Assembly: GCA_934096105.1 (NCBI GenBank)
Contig: CAKOLH010000002.1
Coordinates: 1-64,000 of the forward strand
DNA length: 64,000 nt
Direction of reading: 5' to 3'
DNA from: an uncultured Bacilli bacterium
GTDB lineage: Bacteria; Bacillota_I; Bacilli_A; RF39; UBA660
Under the pieces are notes generated by a model that was not told where the DNA came from, ran no database searches, and was given only the letters and a program-made list of their open reading frames with translations. The translations under genes and the position numbers were made by a program. The first letter of the stretch is position 1; every line of letters begins with the position of its first letter. This document shows positions 45,235-53,725 of this stretch, one piece after another.

Positions 45235-46859
45235 TGAAATACAATAAAGCTAAAATATATATGATATTTAGTTTAGTAGTATTAGTAATAGCAGTAATAG
45301 CAAGTGGTACATATGCTTATTATGTATGGAATACTTCTTCGAGTGAAGAAACTAAAATAGTAACAAGTATAGGAGGTGCTACTGTTTATTTTGATGGTGG
45401 TGATGCTATTGAGAACTTTGCATTAAGACCAGTAGAAAGTAAAGAATATGGTATTAAAAAAATAGTTAGTGTAAAGAGTAATACTATAGGTCTATCTTTT
45501 AATTTATATTTAGATATAACTAGTATAGATACTGGATTAAAAGACGAGAGTTTTAGATATGAGTTTTATAGAGGTACTAATAAAATAAAAGAAGGTAATT
45601 TTAGTGATAGTTATCTAACCAGTAATACCGATACTTGTAGTAAAAATAATACTAAACATATAGTATTATTAACTGATGAAAGTATAAGTACTACAAAAGC
45701 AGATTATACATTATACATATGGATAGATGGAGAAAATTATGTTAATCCTGATACAATGATGAATAAAACTTTTAATTTTAAGTTACATGCTGAAGGGCAA
45801 GGTGCTATATTAAAAGAAGGTAAAATTCCTGATATAACTACAGTTCCTGAAAGTCAGAAGAAGAGTTTTGCTTACAAAATATTAAGTGATTATTACTATG
45901 CTGATAAATCAGATATATTAAGTAATGGTATTGCATACCATTATGACCCAGAACATAGTTTGATGTCTGATGTAGGAAGTAATGTAAGATATTATGGTGC
46001 AAGTCCAAATAATTATATATACTTTAATTGTTCTGACTATAGTAATCAGTCTGCGAGCACTTGTGAATTATGGCGAATAATAGGAGTATTTGATGGTAAA
46101 TTAAAAATAATAAGAAATGAAAGTATAGGTAATTACTCTTGGGACAATAAAGATACAACAACAGGTGCTGAAGATGCACGTGGTAAAAATGATTGGACAA
46201 CAGCAAGATTAATGAAACTACTTAATCCAAGCAAATATTATACAGTAGACTCTAACGACAACAATCTAGGACAAAGTTTATATTATAATAGTACAAGTGG
46301 AAAATGTTATAAAGATCAAAATAATGCTACAGTGGATTGTAATTTTACAAGTACAGGAATAAAAAATGATATTACAAGAAACTTAATCGAAGAAGCAAAT
46401 TGGAATCTTGGAGGTTGGAATAAAAATGCTATATATCCTAATCAAATATACGAGTATGAGAGAGGAACTACAGTATATTCTGGAAGGCCTACTATGTGGA
46501 AAGGCAAAATAGCATTGATGTATCTTTCTGATTATAGTTATGCAGCAGATTTAACAAAATGTAAAAGCAGTACTGATGCTGATGCGACTGATTTAATAAT
46601 AGGTTATTTTAATAGCAATGTCAATGATTATCAATGTAGGAAAAATGATTGGTTATTTAACAGTGCTGAACAGTGGTTATTAACCTCGGATTCCGGCTCT
46701 GCTTACCAGGTGTGGTATGTCCATTCGACCGGCTATGTCATCAATAACCGTAACGCTTATCATAATTATGGAATCCGCCCAGTCCTTTATCTCAATTCTA
46801 CACAAGAATTAGAGTCGGGAGAAGGAACAAGTAATAATCCATACAAATTATCTGTATAA
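45234..46859 (+). CDS. Secreted protein: TasA-like N-terminus with a C-type-lectin-like, possibly DGR-diversified tail
   Basis: 541 aa. Signal segment (VVLVIAVIASGTYAYYVW), a TasA-like domain to about residue 190, then a larger domain with paired Cys (CSDYSNQSASTC, CRKND) that ends WLLTSDSG, VWYVHSTGYVINN and NYGIRPVLYLN. This ending is the C-type-lectin/FGE-like fold seen in many surface proteins and in diversity-generating retroelement targets. Codons about 484-522 (46684-46799) are clearly richer in C and G (54 of 116 bases) and use GTC, ATC, ACC and CCG, unlike the rest of the gene. No reverse transcriptase is in the window. Likely surface-exposed or secreted; ligand unknown. Confidence 0.72.
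   Translation: MKYNKAKIYMIFSLVVLVIAVIASGTYAYYVWNTSSSEETKIVTSIGGATVYFDGGDAIENFALRPVESKEYGIKKIVSVKSNTIGLSFNLYLDITSIDTGLKDESFRYEFYRGTNKIKEGNFSDSYLTSNTDTCSKNNTKHIVLLTDESISTTKADYTLYIWIDGENYVNPDTMMNKTFNFKLHAEGQGAILKEGKIPDITTVPESQKKSFAYKILSDYYYADKSDILSNGIAYHYDPEHSLMSDVGSNVRYYGASPNNYIYFNCSDYSNQSASTCELWRIIGVFDGKLKIIRNESIGNYSWDNKDTTTGAEDARGKNDWTTARLMKLLNPSKYYTVDSNDNNLGQSLYYNSTSGKCYKDQNNATVDCNFTSTGIKNDITRNLIEEANWNLGGWNKNAIYPNQIYEYERGTTVYSGRPTMWKGKIALMYLSDYSYAADLTKCKSSTDADATDLIIGYFNSNVNDYQCRKNDWLFNSAEQWLLTSDSGSAYQVWYVHSTGYVINNRNAYHNYGIRPVLYLNSTQELESGEGTSNNPYKLSV
46684..46799 (+). other. GC-shifted segment resembling a DGR variable region
   Basis: A 116-nt patch at the 3' end of the lectin-like gene. Its composition (54 G+C) and codons differ sharply from the flanks, and it encodes the Trp/Tyr/Asn-rich ligand-face part ending GIRPV, the usual place of a variable repeat. 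No matching template repeat is seen in the window. Confidence 0.5.
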
Positions 46860-46880
46860 TATCTAAGTATATATACTATG

Positions 46881-46980
46881 CTTATATATGATAGGTATGT
46901 AGATACATTTAATTAAGACAACTATACTTGGCTTAATTAAACACTAATAAAACTTAGAATAAGGCTTATAGTGAATATAA
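46881..46980 (+). repeat. Structured intergenic repeat, copy E
   Basis: Box CTTATATATGATAG (46881-46894), stem-loop TTTAATTAAG/CTTAATTAAA (46908-46941) with a 14-nt loop beginning AC and ending GG, then a less regular second hairpin (CACTA...TAGTG, 46942-46973) and GTGAATATAA. TTATAT of the box can pair with the terminal ATATAA. Lies between the lectin-like gene and the 3' end of ftsW. Confidence 0.8.
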
Positions 46981-47011
46981 TAAAAAAATATAACATATAG
47001 TTATACTTTTT

Positions 47012-48097
47012 TTAATTATGATATTTACTTATATTTAATAGTATACCCATACTTGTTAAACTTATTAAGAGACTACTACCACCATAGGATAAAAAGGGGA
47101 GAGTAACTCCTGTTACGGGGATAAGGCCTACTACTACCATAAGATTTAGCATTGTTTGAAAGGCTAAGCCAAAAGTTATACCAAAGGCTAGATATTTACC
47201 AAACTTATCTTCACAGTTCATAGCTATTTTAAATCCAGAATAGATTATAGTTATGAATAGAGTGGCTACGATTATAACTCCTAGAAAGCCAAATTCTTCA
47301 CTTATAATTGAAAATATGAAGTCTGTTTGTGGTTCTGGTAAATAGAAATGTTTTTGTACTGAATTACCAAATCCTAGTCCTAGTAGACCTCCTGGACCTA
47401 TAGCATATAAACTTTGGATTATTTGGAAACCACTACCAAGGGGATCAGACCAAGGATTAATAAATGATATTATTCTTTCCATTCGGTATGGGGCTATTAT
47501 TACTAATACTACTACTCCTAGTAGTCCTAATACTCCTAGTTTGATGAAGAAGTTCATTTTAACGCCACTTACAAATAGTAATACTATGATAGTCATAACT
47601 ATTACTATTCCTGTACCAAAGTCTGGTTCTAACATTATAAGAGCAAATACTAGAAAGAGTACTCCTAATATAGGTAGAACTCCTTTTTTTATATCTTTTA
47701 AGTCTTTATTATTATTCTCTAAATATTTAGAAGTAAATATTATTAGTCCTAATTTAGTGAATTCTGATGGTTGTACTCCTAGTCCTCCTATACCAAACCA
47801 ACTTCTACTACCATTTCTTACTGTCCCTATACCTGGAATTAGTACTAGTACTAACATACCTAAACATATAAAGAAAATGATATTGGATAGTTTTTTGTAG
47901 TTTTGATAAGGAAACTTACTTACAATAAACATAACTATATATCCTAGTATTAAGAATATACTTTGTGATTTTAAATATTTATATGGATCATTAAACTTAT
48001 ACTCTGCCCATACATAAGAAGATGAATATATCATTAATGTTCCAAATAGACTTATTATTATTACTGCTATTAAAAGTATTTTACTATATTTTTTCAC
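47012..48097 (-). CDS. ftsW: SEDS peptidoglycan polymerase, FtsW/SpoVE type
   Basis: 361 aa with about ten membrane segments and the SEDS blocks WFGIGGLGVQPSEFTKLGLI, RMERIISFINPW, QSLYAIGPGGLLGLGFGNSVQK, LPEPQTDFIFSIISEEFG and LPFLSYGGSSLL. It polymerises lipid II glycans together with a class B PBP, plausibly the PASTA transpeptidase at 40323. With spore genes around, SpoVE is as likely as FtsW. AGGTGAT-type RBS. It lies 45 nt after oapA on the same strand. Confidence 0.9.
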   Translation of the reverse strand: MKKYSKILLIAVIIISLFGTLMIYSSSYVWAEYKFNDPYKYLKSQSIFLILGYIVMFIVSKFPYQNYKKLSNIIFFICLGMLVLVLIPGIGTVRNGSRSWFGIGGLGVQPSEFTKLGLIIFTSKYLENNNKDLKDIKKGVLPILGVLFLVFALIMLEPDFGTGIVIVMTIIVLLFVSGVKMNFFIKLGVLGLLGVVVLVIIAPYRMERIISFINPWSDPLGSGFQIIQSLYAIGPGGLLGLGFGNSVQKHFYLPEPQTDFIFSIISEEFGFLGVIIVATLFITIIYSGFKIAMNCEDKFGKYLAFGITFGLAFQTMLNLMVVVGLIPVTGVTLPFLSYGGSSLLISLTSMGILLNISKYHN

Positions 48098-48142
48098 AGT
48101 ATCACCTAATTAATTTTATTATCTAAAAATAAAAAAAGAAGT

Positions 48143-48682
48143 TTATTTTTTCTTCTTTTCAAATATTGATAATACTTTGGCAGTCATATGAACTATTTGA
48201 TTACTATTTTTGATGGCAATACTTTTAAAGAAGGCTTTACCTCCTATTGTTAAGGCTGCAGTTAAAGCAGTAATTACTAGTCCTGTATATAATACACTAG
48301 TATTTAATTTTTCTGATAGAGAAGTCGCTATTGTTACACCAGCAGAACCTGATACAATACCACATATATCACCAATTACATCATTACAAAATGATGATAC
48401 TTTATCAGCATTCTTTTTGAAGGATACGGCTTTTTTGGCTCCTTTTATTTTTTTAGAACTCATAGCATGTAATGGTTCTTCATCAGTGGATGTAACTGCT
48501 ACTCCAATCATATCAAATACTATTCCTATGGCTATAAATAATAATAATATTATGATACCTACGAATAGATTTACTTTTGGCATTATGGTATTAGAACCAA
48601 ATGAAAAGATAAATGATATAAAGAAGGCTAAGAATGTTACTGTTATTACCCATTTTGTTTTACTGTTTTTGTTTTTTGACAT
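48143..48682 (-). CDS. oapA: OLE-RNA-associated membrane protein OapA
   Basis: 179 aa with four membrane segments and the very conserved family stretch FDMIGVAVTS, EPLHAMSSKKIKGAKKA and SSFCNDVIGDICGIVSGSAG. NDVIGDI contains the DxxxD motif reported for OapA. Homologues are sometimes labelled CorB-like. In Bacillus halodurans OapA binds OLE RNA and brings it to the membrane, helping with cold, alcohol and magnesium stress. The about 600-nt structured region immediately upstream on the same strand fits OLE. AGAAAGGAAA-type RBS. Confidence 0.85.
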   Translation of the reverse strand: MSKNKNSKTKWVITVTFLAFFISFIFSFGSNTIMPKVNLFVGIIILLLFIAIGIVFDMIGVAVTSTDEEPLHAMSSKKIKGAKKAVSFKKNADKVSSFCNDVIGDICGIVSGSAGVTIATSLSEKLNTSVLYTGLVITALTAALTIGGKAFFKSIAIKNSNQIVHMTAKVLSIFEKKKK

Positions 48683-48703
48683 ATTATTTCCTTTCTAATT
48701 ATT

Positions 48704-48730
48704 AAAAAAGGCCAATAGAGTAGGCCTTTT
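48704..48730 (-). terminator. Terminator at the 3' end of the OLE-type RNA
   Basis: On the minus strand AAAAGGCC, a 9-nt loop, GGCCTTTTTT form a perfect stem with a T-run. It lies 20 nt before the oapA start, so some read-through must express oapA, unless oapA has a promoter I cannot see. Confidence 0.88.
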
Positions 48731-49312
48731 AATTTAATACTATGGCAATTCTTATAGTTAACTTTATGTCTTAGGTCAAGTAGGATTTCCCTAGTTTCTA
48801 CTAACCCGTTACCAAATTAGCGGTTTCCCTTTATAGAAACTAATATATTGTCACCAGATATATGACTTGATTACCACTTAGTACACACTGTAATCCTATA
48901 AGATGTCACTCTAGGAGATTTCCTCGGGCAACTTTCTTACTATTAATTCTTTTTTGCAGTTATAGTTTCATATTGCAATATTATATGTTTCTAGCTAGGA
49001 AAGATATAACTGATCAATAATTCCCTATAATCACTCAAGACAAGCTACGCTACTCGTAAGTTTCCCCACATAGTAGGTTTAATCCTAGTTCGTATTATGC
49101 ACACAATAGCATTAACACAAAGTTAGGTCTCCACGGAAGTTGGAACAGAATCATATGCCGTTATGAGTGCCCAAAATCCTTACCTTCCAGCATTCACCCT
49201 AAACTGGGCGTATAAAGCAAACACCAGAAGTTTCATCGATGTGCTCTTTAGTGAGCTTTTAGGTTCACCTTCATAGTAAGTTTAATTGACTAGAATAATG
49301 TGCCATCAGATG
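48704..49312 (-). ncRNA. ole: OLE RNA (ornate large extremophilic RNA), probable
   Basis: About 600 nt with no ORF but many local stems and higher GC than the flanks. It starts about 7 nt after a perfect TTGACA-N17-TATAAT promoter and ends in a terminator just before oapA. OLE RNAs are about 600 nt and typically lie directly upstream of oapA. I cannot align it to the OLE consensus here, so the call rests on length, structure, promoter and partner gene. It lacks the GAGGAAAGTCC of RNase P RNA and the tRNA-like 3' end of tmRNA. Confidence 0.78.
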
Positions 49313-49318
49313 AATAAG

Positions 49319-49347
49319 ATTATAGCATAAAACTTTACTTTTGTCAA
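49319..49347 (-). promoter_or_regulatory. Consensus promoter of the OLE-type RNA
   Basis: On the minus strand TTGACA (49347-49342), a 17-nt spacer, TATAAT (49324-49319). It is a perfect match to the primary-sigma consensus, implying strong constitutive transcription. Confidence 0.92.
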
Positions 49348-49443
49348 ATGTGTGTAAATTGGTACTTATTTTACTACTTAGTATAGTATATTCTTTAGAC
49401 TTAATTTAATTATTATTTTTTTATATTTGGTATATATTTTCGG

Positions 49444-49535
49444 CTTATATATAATAGATATGGATGATATATTTATTTGAGACTTTGGCTCAAATAAACA
49501 CTTTAAGATTTAGGCTTAAAGTTAACATAAGAAAA
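49444..49535 (+). repeat. Structured intergenic repeat, copy F
   Basis: Box CTTATATATAATAG (49444-49457), stem-loop TTTATTTGAG/CTCAAATAAA (49472-49498) with loop ACTTTGG, stem-loop ACTTTAAG/CTTAAAGT (49500-49522) with loop ATTTAGG, then AACATAAG, which can pair with the first CTTAT. Its first stem is identical to copy C although the loops differ in length. Lies between the divergent OLE RNA and the ABC transporter genes. Confidence 0.88.
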
Positions 49536-49614
49536 TAATAAATATTTTGTGTTATTTAATTATACCTGTTTTTATAACTAAGAATATAATAATATGAAAC
49601 TGGGAGGTTAAAAA

Positions 49615-50622
49615 ATGAAAAGAACATTTGTTAGTTTGATATTATTTCTAATAGTTATTGGTTTGGTAGTATTTGGAATATTTCAAAATAAGAAAGATAA
49701 CGAAAAAGAAGGTCTTACTAAGGTTGCTGTAGCAGAAGTGGCTCATAGTATATTTTATGCTCCGCAATATGCTGCGATTAGTAAAGGATACTTTGAAGAA
49801 GAGGGTATTGATATAGAACTTACTTTGACACCGGGAGCTGATGCTGTTACGGCCGCTGTGCTATCTGGAGATGTACAAATTGGTTTTTCTGGTACTGAGG
49901 CTACTATTTATGTATATAATGGCGGTGAAAAGGATTATCTACAGGTATTTGCTGCTTTGACAAAGAGAGATGGAGCATTCTTAGTGTCTAGAGAGAAGAT
50001 TGATAATTTTACTTTAGATAATTTGAAAGGTAAAACAGTAATTGGTGGTAGAAAAGGCGGTATGCCAGAAATGACTTTTGAATGGGCTCTTAGAGAGGCT
50101 AATATTGATCCTACTAAAGATTTGAGTATTGATACTTCAGTTGCTTTTCCTGCAATGGAGGGAGCATTTATTGGTGGTACTGGAGACTTTGTTACTTTAT
50201 TTGAACCTAATGCTACTTCAGTAGAAAAACAAGGTTATGGTTATGTAGTTGCCTATGTTGGTACTTATGGTGGTGCTGTTCCTTATACAGCCTATAATGC
50301 TAAGAGTAGTTTTATAAAGGCTAATCCTGAACTTATTGAAGGTTTTTCTAAGGCTATTCAAAAGGGATTAAAGTTTGTTAAGGAAAATGAACCTAAGGTA
50401 GTTGCTGAGACTATCGTATCTTTCTTTCCTGATACTTCAATTGATGATTTAACTACAATGGTAAAGAGATATAAAGAATCTGATGCATGGAGAGATACTA
50501 TTGCTATTGATGAAGATGAATGGAAACATATTCAAGATATTATGAAGGCTTCTGGAGAACTTAATGAGTATGTTTCGTATGATAAACTGATTTACGATGA
50601 ATACTTTAGTGAATTCAGATAA
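49615..50622 (+). CDS. ABC transporter substrate-binding protein, NitT/TauT (SsuA/ThiY-like) family
   Basis: 335 aa. An N-terminal membrane anchor (FVSLILFLIVIGLVVFGIF) without a lipobox Cys, so it is probably tethered by this segment rather than by lipid. Then an NMT1/THI5-like periplasmic-binding fold: SIFYAPQYAAISKGYFEEEGIDIEL, GDVQIGFSG, VIGGRKGGMPEM. The substrate could be a sulfonate, nitrate-like anion or thiamine precursor; no riboswitch is visible upstream. GGGAGG precedes the ATG. The ATPase gene overlaps its end by 26 nt. Confidence 0.88.
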   Translation: MKRTFVSLILFLIVIGLVVFGIFQNKKDNEKEGLTKVAVAEVAHSIFYAPQYAAISKGYFEEEGIDIELTLTPGADAVTAAVLSGDVQIGFSGTEATIYVYNGGEKDYLQVFAALTKRDGAFLVSREKIDNFTLDNLKGKTVIGGRKGGMPEMTFEWALREANIDPTKDLSIDTSVAFPAMEGAFIGGTGDFVTLFEPNATSVEKQGYGYVVAYVGTYGGAVPYTAYNAKSSFIKANPELIEGFSKAIQKGLKFVKENEPKVVAETIVSFFPDTSIDDLTTMVKRYKESDAWRDTIAIDEDEWKHIQDIMKASGELNEYVSYDKLIYDEYFSEFR

Positions 50623-51364
50623 TATATTGGAGATAAGTAATTTATCAAAGGTATATCATACAAATAAAAGTGAAATATCTGCGATTGATAATTTAAATTT
50701 AAATATTAAGGATGGTGAGTTTGTTGCAATAGTAGGTCCATCTGGTTGTGGTAAGACGACACTTCTTTCAATCTTGTGTGGACTTGAGAATAAGTCTTCT
50801 GGTGAGATATTATATTCTAAAGATGAACTTAGAATGGGATATATGCTTCAGAATGATACTTTATTTCCTTGGCTTAATATATTAGATAATTGCCTTCTGG
50901 GGGTTAAGATTAAGAAAGAGGTTACTAAGGAAAATATTGATAGAGTTAAAACCCTTTTGGAGACTTATGGTTTATCTGACTTTGCTTATAAATATCCGAG
51001 GAATCTATCTGGTGGTATGAGACAAAGGGTAGCTTTGATTAGAACGCTGGCTATTAATCCAGATATACTTCTCCTTGATGAACCTTTTAGTGCTTTGGAT
51101 TATCAAACAAGACTTGCTGTATCTGATGATGTTTGGAAGATTATTAAAAAAGAAAAGAAAACTACAATTATGATAACACATGATGTAGCGGAGGCTATTT
51201 CAATGGCTGATAGGGTGGTTGTGTTATCTAATAGACCATCGAAGGTTAAGAGTATTTATAATATTGAAATGAAGAATAAGAGTACTCCTATTGGGAATAG
51301 AAATCAAGAAGAATTTAAAGAGTATTATGATAAGATATGGAAGGATATTGATTTCCATGTATAG
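50597..51364 (+). CDS. ABC transporter ATP-binding protein (SsuB/TauB-like)
   Basis: 255 aa with Walker A GPSGCGKTT, Q-loop MLQNDTLFPWL, signature LSGGMRQR, Walker B LLLDEPFSALD and H-loop ITHD, the SsuB/TauB/NrtD pattern. Start overlaps the binding-protein gene; it energises uptake with the permease encoded downstream. Confidence 0.93.
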   Translation: MNTLVNSDNILEISNLSKVYHTNKSEISAIDNLNLNIKDGEFVAIVGPSGCGKTTLLSILCGLENKSSGEILYSKDELRMGYMLQNDTLFPWLNILDNCLLGVKIKKEVTKENIDRVKTLLETYGLSDFAYKYPRNLSGGMRQRVALIRTLAINPDILLLDEPFSALDYQTRLAVSDDVWKIIKKEKKTTIMITHDVAEAISMADRVVVLSNRPSKVKSIYNIEMKNKSTPIGNRNQEEFKEYYDKIWKDIDFHV

Positions 51365-52148
51365 TGATGAACATAAAAGATTTATAAGAAAAAAGAAAAT
51401 TACAAGTATGCTTGTGCATCTTGTGCAGGTACTACTTATTGTAAGCCTTATAGTTATTTGGGAATTACTTGCTAAGTATGAGGTTATTAATACTTTTATT
51501 AGTTCTTCTCCTAGTAGGATAGTTAATACGATTATTAAATTATATAATGATGGTAATTTGTTTAATCATATATGGACTACGATATATGAAACTCTCATTA
51601 GTTTTGGTATTGGTACTTTGATTGGTATAGTTGTAGCTATTGTACTGTGGTATTCTAACTTTCTATATAGAATATTTGATCCTTATTTAACTATTATTAA
51701 TAGTCTACCTAAGGTGGCTATTGGTCCAATTATTATTATTTATTTTGGTGCTAATATTAAATCTATTATTATTATGGCTCTTTTGATATCTGTTATTGTT
51801 ACGATTATTACGGTATATAATGGTTTTATTTCTACGGACCAGAATAGAATTAATCTATTAAAGTCCTTTAAGGCCTCAAAAAGACAAATATTTAGGTATG
51901 TTATTTTACCTAGTAGTTATCCTACTATAATTAGTAGTCTTAAGATTAATATTAGTATGACACTTATTGGTGTTATAATGGGAGAGTTTCTAGTATCTAA
52001 AGAGGGTATTGGTTATTTGATTACTTATGGCTCACAAGTATTTAATTTGAATTTGGTTATGTCAGGTATTGTTATTTTGTTAATAGTTTCTTATCTTATG
52101 TATCTGATTGTTAGTTATATAGAAAAAATACTAATCAAAAACGATTAG
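51357..52148 (+). CDS. ABC transporter permease (SsuC/TauC-like)
   Basis: About 263 aa, six membrane segments, with the binding-protein-dependent permease EAA-type loop around NLLKSFKASKRQIFRYVILPSS and later GLIM-like GVIMGEFLVSKEGIGYLI. An upstream in-frame start (51291) would add 22 residues within the ATPase gene; AAGGAT at 51341-51346 and the family pattern favour the ATG at 51357, overlapping the ATPase stop by 8 nt. Its last codons form part of the terminator stem. Confidence 0.9.
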   Translation: MYSDEHKRFIRKKKITSMLVHLVQVLLIVSLIVIWELLAKYEVINTFISSSPSRIVNTIIKLYNDGNLFNHIWTTIYETLISFGIGTLIGIVVAIVLWYSNFLYRIFDPYLTIINSLPKVAIGPIIIIYFGANIKSIIIMALLISVIVTIITVYNGFISTDQNRINLLKSFKASKRQIFRYVILPSSYPTIISSLKINISMTLIGVIMGEFLVSKEGIGYLITYGSQVFNLNLVMSGIVILLIVSYLMYLIVSYIEKILIKND

Positions 52149-52156
52149 TATTTTTA
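52123..52156. terminator. Bidirectional-type terminator, copy 1 of a duplicated hairpin
   Basis: AAAAATACTAATC, AAAAAC loop, GATTAGTATTTTT; a perfect stem with A-run and T-run. The identical 34-nt hairpin, with similar following bases, recurs at 56558-56591. Confidence 0.9.
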
Positions 52157-52339
52157 TGGTTTATATAATTATGTTTTATGAAATTAATAGTATTGCTATT
52201 AAAAAATATAAAATTATATTTAAAAGGTTACAAAAATATTAAAAATATGTTATATTTAAGTAGAAGGTAATAGGTAATTGATATTTTTATTTACTAAGAA
52301 ATGTTTAGTTATAAGATTATGATAGGAGTTGGATTTAAT
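52157..52339 (+). promoter_or_regulatory. Non-coding region upstream of the acetylation operon
   Basis: About 180 nt, very AT-rich. GTTATATTTAAG at about 52248-52259 is a weak -10-like site, and GGAG at 52324-52327 serves the MBOAT gene. No other structure is evident. Confidence 0.35.
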
Positions 52340-53716
52340 ATGCTTTTTAGTAGTTTAAATTTTATATTTGTTTTTTTTCCTTTATTTTTATTAATCTACT
52401 ATTTGGTACCATTTAAACTTAAAAATATTATTTTATTAATATTTAGCTTAATTTTTTATGCTTGGGGTGAACCTAAATATATAATCTTATTAATTATTAT
52501 TACTTTATTAGATTATATATGTGGAATAATTATTGATAAGTATAAGAATAATAATAAAATAAAAAAAATAATAATGGTTTTTTGTGTTGTTTCTAATTTG
52601 CTGTTTTTAATATTTTTTAAGTATACTAATTTTATAATAGATAATATAAATGGTTTAGGTTTACATGTTAAAACACTTGATATAGCATTACCACTGGGAA
52701 TAAGCTTTTATATTTTTCAGACAATGAGTTATATAATAGATTTATATAAAGATAAAGTACCCGCTGAAAAGAATTTCTTTAATTTTTTGACATATGTTTC
52801 GATGTTTCCACAGCTGGTAGCTGGACCGATTGTCAGATATGAAGATGTAGCCAAAGAACTTAAAAGTAGAAAGATAGATTTTGATTCTTTTGCTCAAGGA
52901 TTATTTCTGTTTTTAACTGGATTATTTGAAAAAGTATTAATAGCAAATAATGTTGGATATTTACATTCACTTATAGTGAAAGATATTTCTAATATTTCAT
53001 TATTTACTGCTTGGCTTGGAATAATTTCATTTGCATTACAAATATATTTTGATTTCAATGGGTATTCCACTATGGCAATTGGAATGGGAAAGATGCTTGG
53101 CTTTAATTATCCTAAAAACTTTAATTATCCATATATAGCTACGAGTATTACAGATTTTTGGAGAAGATGGCATATAACTCTTTCAAGCTGGTTTAGGGAT
53201 TATGTTTATATACCGCTTGGTGGAAATAGAGTTAAAAAATATAGATGGTTAATTAATATAATGATAGTATGGATATTGACAGGTATATGGCATGGAGCAT
53301 CTTGGAATTTTGTTATTTGGGGTGTATATTTTGGTATTATATTAATTTTAGAAAAATTATTTGTTGGTAAAATTATAGATAAGTTACCAGGTTTCTTCAA
53401 ACATGTTTATGCTTTGTTTTTAATTTTAATAGGCTGGCTGATTTTCTTTAGTGATGATTTAACTATTTTGTATAACTATATTCCCAAAATCTTTGCTAAC
53501 TCTAATATTATAGATAATGAATTTATATTTTATATTAAAAATTATATGATATTTTTGGTAAGTGGAATATTATTTTCAATTCCAATTGTTAACAAAATAA
53601 ATAAGACAAGAATTATTAGAATTATGACAGTATTTGTTTATGTACTTTTATTTGTTGTTAGTATAAGTCAGCTATGTAGTGATTCTTATAATCCATTTTT
53701 ATACTTTAGATTTTAG
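52340..53716 (+). CDS. MBOAT-family membrane O-acyltransferase (AlgI/DltB-like)
   Basis: Starts MLFSSLNFIFVFFPLFLLIYYLVP, as AlgI proteins do; about ten membrane segments, FQTMSYIIDLYKDKVPAE, FPQLVAGPIVRY, TDFWRRWHITLSSWFRDYVYIPLGG and the catalytic His in GIWHGASWN. It moves an acetyl group across the membrane to a glycan or wall polymer, working with the DHHW and SGNH proteins encoded next. Starts upstream of 52340 are in frame but less like the family. About 458 aa. Confidence 0.93.
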   Translation: MLFSSLNFIFVFFPLFLLIYYLVPFKLKNIILLIFSLIFYAWGEPKYIILLIIITLLDYICGIIIDKYKNNNKIKKIIMVFCVVSNLLFLIFFKYTNFIIDNINGLGLHVKTLDIALPLGISFYIFQTMSYIIDLYKDKVPAEKNFFNFLTYVSMFPQLVAGPIVRYEDVAKELKSRKIDFDSFAQGLFLFLTGLFEKVLIANNVGYLHSLIVKDISNISLFTAWLGIISFALQIYFDFNGYSTMAIGMGKMLGFNYPKNFNYPYIATSITDFWRRWHITLSSWFRDYVYIPLGGNRVKKYRWLINIMIVWILTGIWHGASWNFVIWGVYFGIILILEKLFVGKIIDKLPGFFKHVYALFLILIGWLIFFSDDLTILYNYIPKIFANSNIIDNEFIFYIKNYMIFLVSGILFSIPIVNKINKTRIIRIMTVFVYVLLFVVSISQLCSDSYNPFLYFRF

Positions 53717-53725
53717 GTGATGAGA

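Noticed and set aside
47541..48698. Plus-strand open frames antisense to ftsW and oapA
   Set aside because: Both ftsW and oapA on the other strand are strong family matches; the antisense frames resemble nothing and lack proper start signals.
48704..49312. RNase P RNA or tmRNA as identity of the large RNA
   Set aside because: The minus-strand sequence lacks the GAGGAAAGTCC core of RNase P RNA and the tRNA-like CCA end of tmRNA, and it is followed by oapA, which fits OLE.
49546..49614. TPP or other riboswitch before the NitT/TauT-type transporter
   Set aside because: Only about 70 AT-rich nt separate the repeat from the gene, with no conserved riboswitch core.
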